A stretch of 9,914 bases of DNA from Methanospirillum hungatei (GTDB lineage Archaea > Halobacteriota > Methanomicrobia > Methanomicrobiales > Methanospirillaceae), in contig NZ_JAIWNS010000192.1 in NCBI RefSeq assembly GCF_020216685.1, forward strand, positions 1-9,914, given 5' to 3'. Positions within the stretch are counted from its first letter, which is position 1; every line of letters starts with the position of its first letter. Positions 6,124-9,914 of the stretch are shown in pieces. A program made the position numbers and the translations under genes. The notes below the pieces were generated by a model that was given only the letters and a program-made list of their open reading frames with translations, did no database searches and was not told the origin of the DNA.

Positions 6124-7912
6124 TCCCACTTAGTTTTCCCCTGAACTGGCTCATGTAGAGGTTATAGTAAAATCCTTTCTTATCCATCAGTTCAGTATGG
6201 GTTCCCCTCTCGATAATCTCTCCCTGATTAATAACCAGAATGCAGTCTGCATGCCGGATGGTAGAGAGCCGGTGGGCGATAATAAATGATGTTTTCCCTT
6301 CCTGCAGATGTAAAAGGCCATTCTGAATAAGTTTCTCTGTCCGTGTATCAACATTACTGGTCGCTTCATCAAGGATGAGCATGCGGGGGTGGGCAACCAT
6401 GGCCCGGGCGATGGTAAGCATCTGTTTTTGTCCCTGCGAAAGATTAGCCCCTCCGTCAGTCAGAAATGTCTGAAACCCATCCGGTTGAGCCATGATAAAT
6501 TCATAAGCCCCGGCCTGTCGTGCTGCATTGATGCATTCATCATCCGTTGCTCCTTCCCGTGCATACCGGAGGTTTTCAATAATTGTTCCGGAGAAGAGGA
6601 ATGGTTCCTGAAGGACCTGGGCTATCTGACTCCGGAGGCTGTCCTGCCTTACGGTATCAATACCAACTCCATCAACTTTGATAGAACCTGATATGATGTC
6701 ATAATACCTGGTCAGGATGTTGATAATGGTACTTTTCCCTGCACCTGTCGGACCGCATAGTCCGAAAACCTGACCATGAAGAGCATGAAAGCTGTTATTG
6801 CGAAGGACCGTTCTGCCTGGAACATAGGCAAAATCAACATCCTGAAAAACCACATCTCCGGTAATCGGGGGCATTGGTTTTGCATCCGGTTTATCGGCAA
6901 CAACCGGTTTCTCATCCAGAATTCTGAAAACCCGTGATGCTCCTGCGATGGCATTCATGATAAGGGCGTATTCAGAGAAGATCTGTGAGAGAGGTGAGGA
7001 TATGCTTGATGAAAGACCCAGAAATGCAACCATTTCACCAAGTTTAATATCTCCGTCAATGACCATTGCACCACCGACGACAAGGAGCAGAATCATCTGC
7101 AGATTTGCTATGATGGTGGTTGCAGGCATAGATGTAAGAGCGACAAATTCTGCTTTCCCCCCGATTTTTGCAACATGTTCTGATAAGGATAGAAATCCAA
7201 TGGTCGATGATTCCTCCTGACGGTATGCAATGGTCACCTTCTGTCCGGCAAGTCTCTCTTCTGCATAACCGTTTAATTCCCCGAGCTGATCCTGCATATA
7301 CTCAAAAGCAGGCCCTGAGATCCTGGCGATGGCACCTGATATCCAGATAAGGCCAATAACCGCAAGATACACCAGAAGAGTCATGAATGGATCGATAAAG
7401 ACCATTATTACGGTCAGAACGATGACGGTTGTGACCGACTGGAGGACCTGCTGAATGCCATTTGAGAAGAACTGATCTATCACATCGGTATCGTTTGATA
7501 ACCTGCTCATGAGTTCGCCGATCGGCTGACGGTCAAAGAACCCAAGAGATAATGTCTGCATATGGGTGAAGAGATCATTTCTGAGGTGGTATAGGGCATC
7601 CTGAGAGATATCTGAAAGAAGGCGCTGGGCGATATGACCACATATCCACACCGCTACAGCATCGAGGACAAAGAATATGAGTATATGCTGCAGTTCTTCG
7701 AGTGATCTACTCCCGGCGATTATATCGGTTGCAGCTCCCATGAGGGTCGGAAGGATACCCATGGCACATGCGAACCCACCCATGAGTATTATGGCACCAG
7801 AGAGTCTGAACTGGTATATCGTCAGATATGAGAGTAACCGCATTATGGTCACTTTCATCTCTCCAAGGTTCCCCTGCTTCATACCAACGGTGGCCTCCTC
7901 TTTTGCGGTCAT
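6107..7912 (-). CDS. ABC exporter half-transporter with consensus catalytic residues (second gene of heterodimer)
   Basis: A 601-residue fusion of a six-helix membrane domain (helices near 38-60, 75-97, 157-174, 177-197, 260-286, 290-310) and one ATPase domain, the layout of type IV (ABCB-like) exporters. In the ATPase: Walker A GPTGAGKS (387-394), Q-loop Q435, signature NLSQGQ (490-495), Walker B MLILD (511-515) followed by the catalytic E516, and switch histidine H547 in IIAHRLSTI. The signature has SQGQ instead of SGGQ, the usual change on this side of heterodimeric exporters. It starts with ATGA overlap on the stop of the upstream ABC gene, and GGAGG (7919-7923), lying within that gene's last codons, is 6 bases ahead. 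The partner is the 7909-9684 product. The substrate cannot be told; lipids, peptides or drugs are all exported by relatives such as TM287/288, LmrCD and BmrCD. Confidence 0.95.
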   Translation of the reverse strand: MTAKEEATVGMKQGNLGEMKVTIMRLLSYLTIYQFRLSGAIILMGGFACAMGILPTLMGAATDIIAGSRSLEELQHILIFFVLDAVAVWICGHIAQRLLSDISQDALYHLRNDLFTHMQTLSLGFFDRQPIGELMSRLSNDTDVIDQFFSNGIQQVLQSVTTVIVLTVIMVFIDPFMTLLVYLAVIGLIWISGAIARISGPAFEYMQDQLGELNGYAEERLAGQKVTIAYRQEESSTIGFLSLSEHVAKIGGKAEFVALTSMPATTIIANLQMILLLVVGGAMVIDGDIKLGEMVAFLGLSSSISSPLSQIFSEYALIMNAIAGASRVFRILDEKPVVADKPDAKPMPPITGDVVFQDVDFAYVPGRTVLRNNSFHALHGQVFGLCGPTGAGKSTIINILTRYYDIISGSIKVDGVGIDTVRQDSLRSQIAQVLQEPFLFSGTIIENLRYAREGATDDECINAARQAGAYEFIMAQPDGFQTFLTDGGANLSQGQKQMLTIARAMVAHPRMLILDEATSNVDTRTEKLIQNGLLHLQEGKTSFIIAHRLSTIRHADCILVINQGEIIERGTHTELMDKKGFYYNLYMSQFRGKLSGITGVT

Positions 7913-9684
7913 TCGATCCCTCCTGAATGAAGTCCTGCTCCCAGTTGTGACTCATAAATCTCCTGGTACAGGGAATTTTCTGCCAGTAATTCTGCATGTG
8001 TTCCGGTAGCGATAATCCTCCCCTGATCCATCAGGACTATCCGGTCTGCGGTGATAACAGAGGATATCCGCTGGGCAACAATGAATTTCGTCGCATCCTT
8101 CATGTTTTTGGTAATTGCATCCTGGATCCTGGCCTCGGTTGCGACATCACAGGCACTGGTACTGTCATCAAGGATGAGAACCTTCGGCCTGACAGCAAGA
8201 GCACGGGCGATAGATAACCGTTGCCGTTGCCCACCGGAGAAGTTTGCACCTCTCCTGGCTACCTTTCCGTCATACTCTTCCGGAATATTCATGACAAACC
8301 CATGAGCGTCAGCTGCCTCTGAAGCAATAAGCATCTCATCGTCGGTCATATCCGGACTTCCAAAGGTAACAGACTGCCTGATGGTTCCTGAAAACAGGAC
8401 TGGTTCCTGCAGGCAGATACCAATCAGGCTTCGAAGACTCTTTTGTGACATATCCCGGACGTCTATACCATCGATGGTCACTTTCCCTTTCGTTACGTCA
8501 TAAAATCGCGGGATAAGTGAGATGAGGGAGGTTTTTCCACACCCGGTCGCACCAAGAAATCCAATCGTTTCTCCGGGCTCAGCAATCAGATTGATATCAT
8601 GAAGTACCTCTCCTTCCGGCTCACCCTTCTCGTTCCGATATGCAAAGGAGACATTATCAAAAACAACTCTCCCTTTCATGTCAGATGGGGTTATTGGGAC
8701 CAGATGAGGAGGATCACGTATTTCAGGTGTCGCATCCAGGATTTCAAAGATTCTGGTCAGGGATGAATTTGCCTGGGTGATAAATGGCAGTACAATTGCG
8801 ATTATCAGAAGTGGCATCATCAGGATAAGGATGTACTGGGCAGCTGAGGTTACGTTCCCAATCTGAAGTCCGGTGTTGCAAAGAACCTCCACTCCTCCGA
8901 AGTAATAGACCCCCCCAAAACCCAGAAATGATATGGCGATGACGGTTGGCATCAGATATGCCATGACATGCTGGGGACGGAGTGCAGTTATCCTGAGTTC
9001 TTCTGTTGCATTCCGGTACTTGTCAATCTCATACTGCTGCCTGACAAATGCCTTGACAACCCTGATTCCTGTCAAAGTCTCCCGGAGAGCTTTATTTACT
9101 CCATCTACTTTCTCCTGTTTCCTGCTGAATTGTGGTTCGACGATGATGAAGTAGACAATAAGGCTGATGGTAAAGGCGATGAGGAGCAGAACCATGATCC
9201 ACATCAGGCTCGGTGCAGTGTAGAACAGAATGATGATAGTCCCGATCAGAAGGAGTGGTGCCTGCATCAGGTTCATGATGGTCTGCATGACCGCAGTCTT
9301 CACATTCAGGATGTCAGTAGTAAGCCTGACCAGAAGATCACTGGCCCTGAACCGGTCAATATTTCCAAAAGAGAGTGTCTGGATCTTCTCAAATGTCTGT
9401 TTTCTGAGGGTATGGGCGCAGTATTCAGATGCCCAGACCGCGATGGATGCATTCGCAATCTGACATACCCCTGCGATGAGTGCGGCAATCAGCATCAGAA
9501 AACCGATATCAAGAACATTTCCGAAATCTTTTTCAAGGATTCCATAGTCTATGAGGGCTGCACTGAGTGCAGGGATGGCAAGGGCGCCAGCAACAAAAAT
9601 AATGTTTAGAACAATAGAGAGAACAAACCAGTATCGATACCCATAAAACAACGTAAATAATCGTTTATAATTTGACACCTTCAT
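7909..9684 (-). CDS. ABC exporter half-transporter with degenerate catalytic residues (first gene of heterodimer)
   Basis: A 591-residue membrane domain plus ATPase fusion with helices near 17-37, 58-78, 135-155, 158-182, 242-264 and 282-303. In the ATPase: A-loop Y349, Walker A GATGCGKT (378-385), Q-loop Q426, a perfect signature NFSGGQ (481-486), and Walker B KVLILD (501-506). The catalytic Glu is replaced by D507 (LILDDSTSACD), and the switch histidine by Q538 (FIVAQRISS). The same two changes mark the degenerate subunit of known heterodimers such as TM287/288. Its good signature would complete the active site of the partner subunit. The ATG at 9684 has AGGTGA (9689-9694) four bases ahead. 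It is the first gene of the operon, with palindromes in the upstream region. The loss of Glu and His is a family pattern and not a sign of decay, since all other motifs are intact. Confidence 0.95.
   Translation of the reverse strand: MKVSNYKRLFTLFYGYRYWFVLSIVLNIIFVAGALAIPALSAALIDYGILEKDFGNVLDIGFLMLIAALIAGVCQIANASIAVWASEYCAHTLRKQTFEKIQTLSFGNIDRFRASDLLVRLTTDILNVKTAVMQTIMNLMQAPLLLIGTIIILFYTAPSLMWIMVLLLIAFTISLIVYFIIVEPQFSRKQEKVDGVNKALRETLTGIRVVKAFVRQQYEIDKYRNATEELRITALRPQHVMAYLMPTVIAISFLGFGGVYYFGGVEVLCNTGLQIGNVTSAAQYILILMMPLLIIAIVLPFITQANSSLTRIFEILDATPEIRDPPHLVPITPSDMKGRVVFDNVSFAYRNEKGEPEGEVLHDINLIAEPGETIGFLGATGCGKTSLISLIPRFYDVTKGKVTIDGIDVRDMSQKSLRSLIGICLQEPVLFSGTIRQSVTFGSPDMTDDEMLIASEAADAHGFVMNIPEEYDGKVARRGANFSGGQRQRLSIARALAVRPKVLILDDSTSACDVATEARIQDAITKNMKDATKFIVAQRISSVITADRIVLMDQGRIIATGTHAELLAENSLYQEIYESQLGAGLHSGGIE
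7919..7923 (-). promoter_or_regulatory. Internal ribosome binding site of the second ABC gene
   Basis: GGAGG, extended to GGAGGGATC, within the last codons (Gly-Gly-Ile) of the first ABC gene and 6 bases before the ATG at 7912. It supports the ATGA start and translational coupling of the two subunits. Confidence 0.65.
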
Positions 9685-9737
9685 CCGGTCACCTGGTGGA
9701 GGAGATATGTTTGATGTGGTATTATTGGTAGTGAAAA

Positions 9738-9764
9738 AGATCCGGATTTGTCAAATCATATGAT
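9738..9764. promoter_or_regulatory. Cluster of overlapping palindromes upstream of the ABC exporter operon
   Basis: Three short perfect palindromes overlap: ATCCGGAT (9740-9747), GATTTG-T-CAAATC (9745-9757) and ATCATATGAT (9755-9764). AGATCCGG at 9738-9745 is repeated directly at 9775-9782. The cluster lies 54-80 bases before the ABC start, about where the promoter must be; the CATATCATATG words could also serve as a poor TATA box. It may be an operator, but no regulator gene is visible in the window. Confidence 0.4.
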
Positions 9765-9824
9765 ATGGTAAAGGAGATCCGGGAGAAAAGTGATCTAATA
9801 CTGGGTATCATGGTATGGGATTTT

Positions 9825-9914
9825 TTATTGCTTTCTGCATCTCTCACACAGATACATGCGACAAAGGTCAGGCCGTGTCTGATGAACGGTGCACAGGGCA
9901 ATCTCTTCATCATC
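9825..9914 (-). CDS. C-terminal end of a small Cys/His-rich protein (enters from right edge), unidentified
   Basis: The minus-strand frame starting at base 9914 gives 29 residues ending at TAA 9827-9825: DDEEIALCTVHQTRPDLC followed by RMYLCERCRKQ. Four cysteines and one histidine in this spacing (C8, H11, C18, C24, C27) suggest a small zinc-binding or similar motif, which is why I prefer this frame. A competing frame, open from an ATG at 9913 down to a stop at 9722, has less protein-like composition and would run into the palindromes upstream of the ABC operon. Only the end is in the window, so no function is assigned. It is in the same direction as the ABC operon, 140 bases upstream of it. 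Confidence 0.4.
   Translation of the reverse strand, partial: DDEEIALCTVHQTRPDLCRMYLCERCRKQ

Noticed and set aside
8968..9609. Plus-strand ORF of 213 codons inside the first ABC gene
   Set aside because: It is antisense to highly conserved ABC transporter sequence and its low-complexity Asp/Gln/Lys-rich product resembles no protein family.
7909..9684. First ABC gene as a decaying gene because the catalytic Glu and His are lost
   Set aside because: All other motifs are intact and the same two substitutions are standard in the degenerate subunit of heterodimeric exporters.
4528..9757. Shared TCAAAT half-site between the EFR1 and ABC upstream palindromes, suggesting one regulator
   Set aside because: The common word is only six AT-rich bases and spacing and symmetry differ, so chance explains it.
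9722..9913. Minus-strand ORF of 63 codons from ATG 9913
   Set aside because: It runs through the poly-A and palindromic upstream region of the ABC operon and looks less protein-like than the overlapping Cys/His-rich frame; it could still be real if the right flank supports it.
1..9914. CRISPR array, tRNA/rRNA gene, insertion sequence or integration site
   Set aside because: No regularly spaced repeats, cloverleaf-like sequence, transposase or recombinase reading frame was seen on either strand.

Overview
The window looks like a chromosomal piece of a methanogenic archaeon of the order Methanomicrobiales, most like Methanospirillum. This is inferred from the gene content (a methanogen-type DUF2115 protein, an archaeal CooF/CooS pair, remnants of the PAS and receiver proteins that are abundant in that genus), from TATA-like promoter elements and oligo-T terminators, from Shine-Dalgarno sites of the GGAGG type, and from moderate GC content. 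No rRNA, tRNA, CRISPR array or insertion sequence was seen.

Left part (1-3015, all minus strand). From the right, a DUF2115 protein (2344-3015) has its own TATA box. A gap of 375 bases holding only a doubtful small ORF follows. Next comes a six-helix HdeD/DUF308 membrane protein (1411-1968) ended by a 17-base oligo-T stretch. The last unit is cooF-cooS: CooF is a ferredoxin with four 4Fe-4S motifs, and cooS encodes the anaerobic Ni-Fe carbon monoxide dehydrogenase. cooS starts 15 bases after cooF stops and runs off the left edge, so only its first 212 codons are here. It has no stop in the window. Together the pair would oxidise CO and pass the electrons to a partner outside the window.

Middle part (3016-4600) is a small graveyard of signalling genes. 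A plus-strand reading frame (3320-4006) encodes the end of one PAS domain and a whole second PAS domain, but has no usable start codon for the first and no output domain. Facing it on the minus strand (4132-4538) is a receiver-plus-PAS gene broken by stop codons and frameshifts.

Right part (4621-9914). An EFR1-type flavodoxin/2[4Fe-4S] protein, probably leaderless, is followed after 51 bases by a GNAT acetyltransferase. The GNAT gene meets, tail to tail with a 17-base overlap, a two-gene ABC exporter operon on the minus strand. The two half-transporters overlap by ATGA. They have complementary defects in their ATPase motifs, so they should form an asymmetric heterodimer with one active and one degenerate ATP site. 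Upstream of this operon is a cluster of short palindromes. The C-terminal end of a small Cys/His-rich protein enters from the right edge.

I see no clearly new multi-gene system. The items most worth checking are the CO dehydrogenase unit in a presumed hydrogenotrophic methanogen, the decaying PAS/receiver cluster, the palindromes in front of the EFR1 and ABC genes, and the DUF2115 protein of unknown function.
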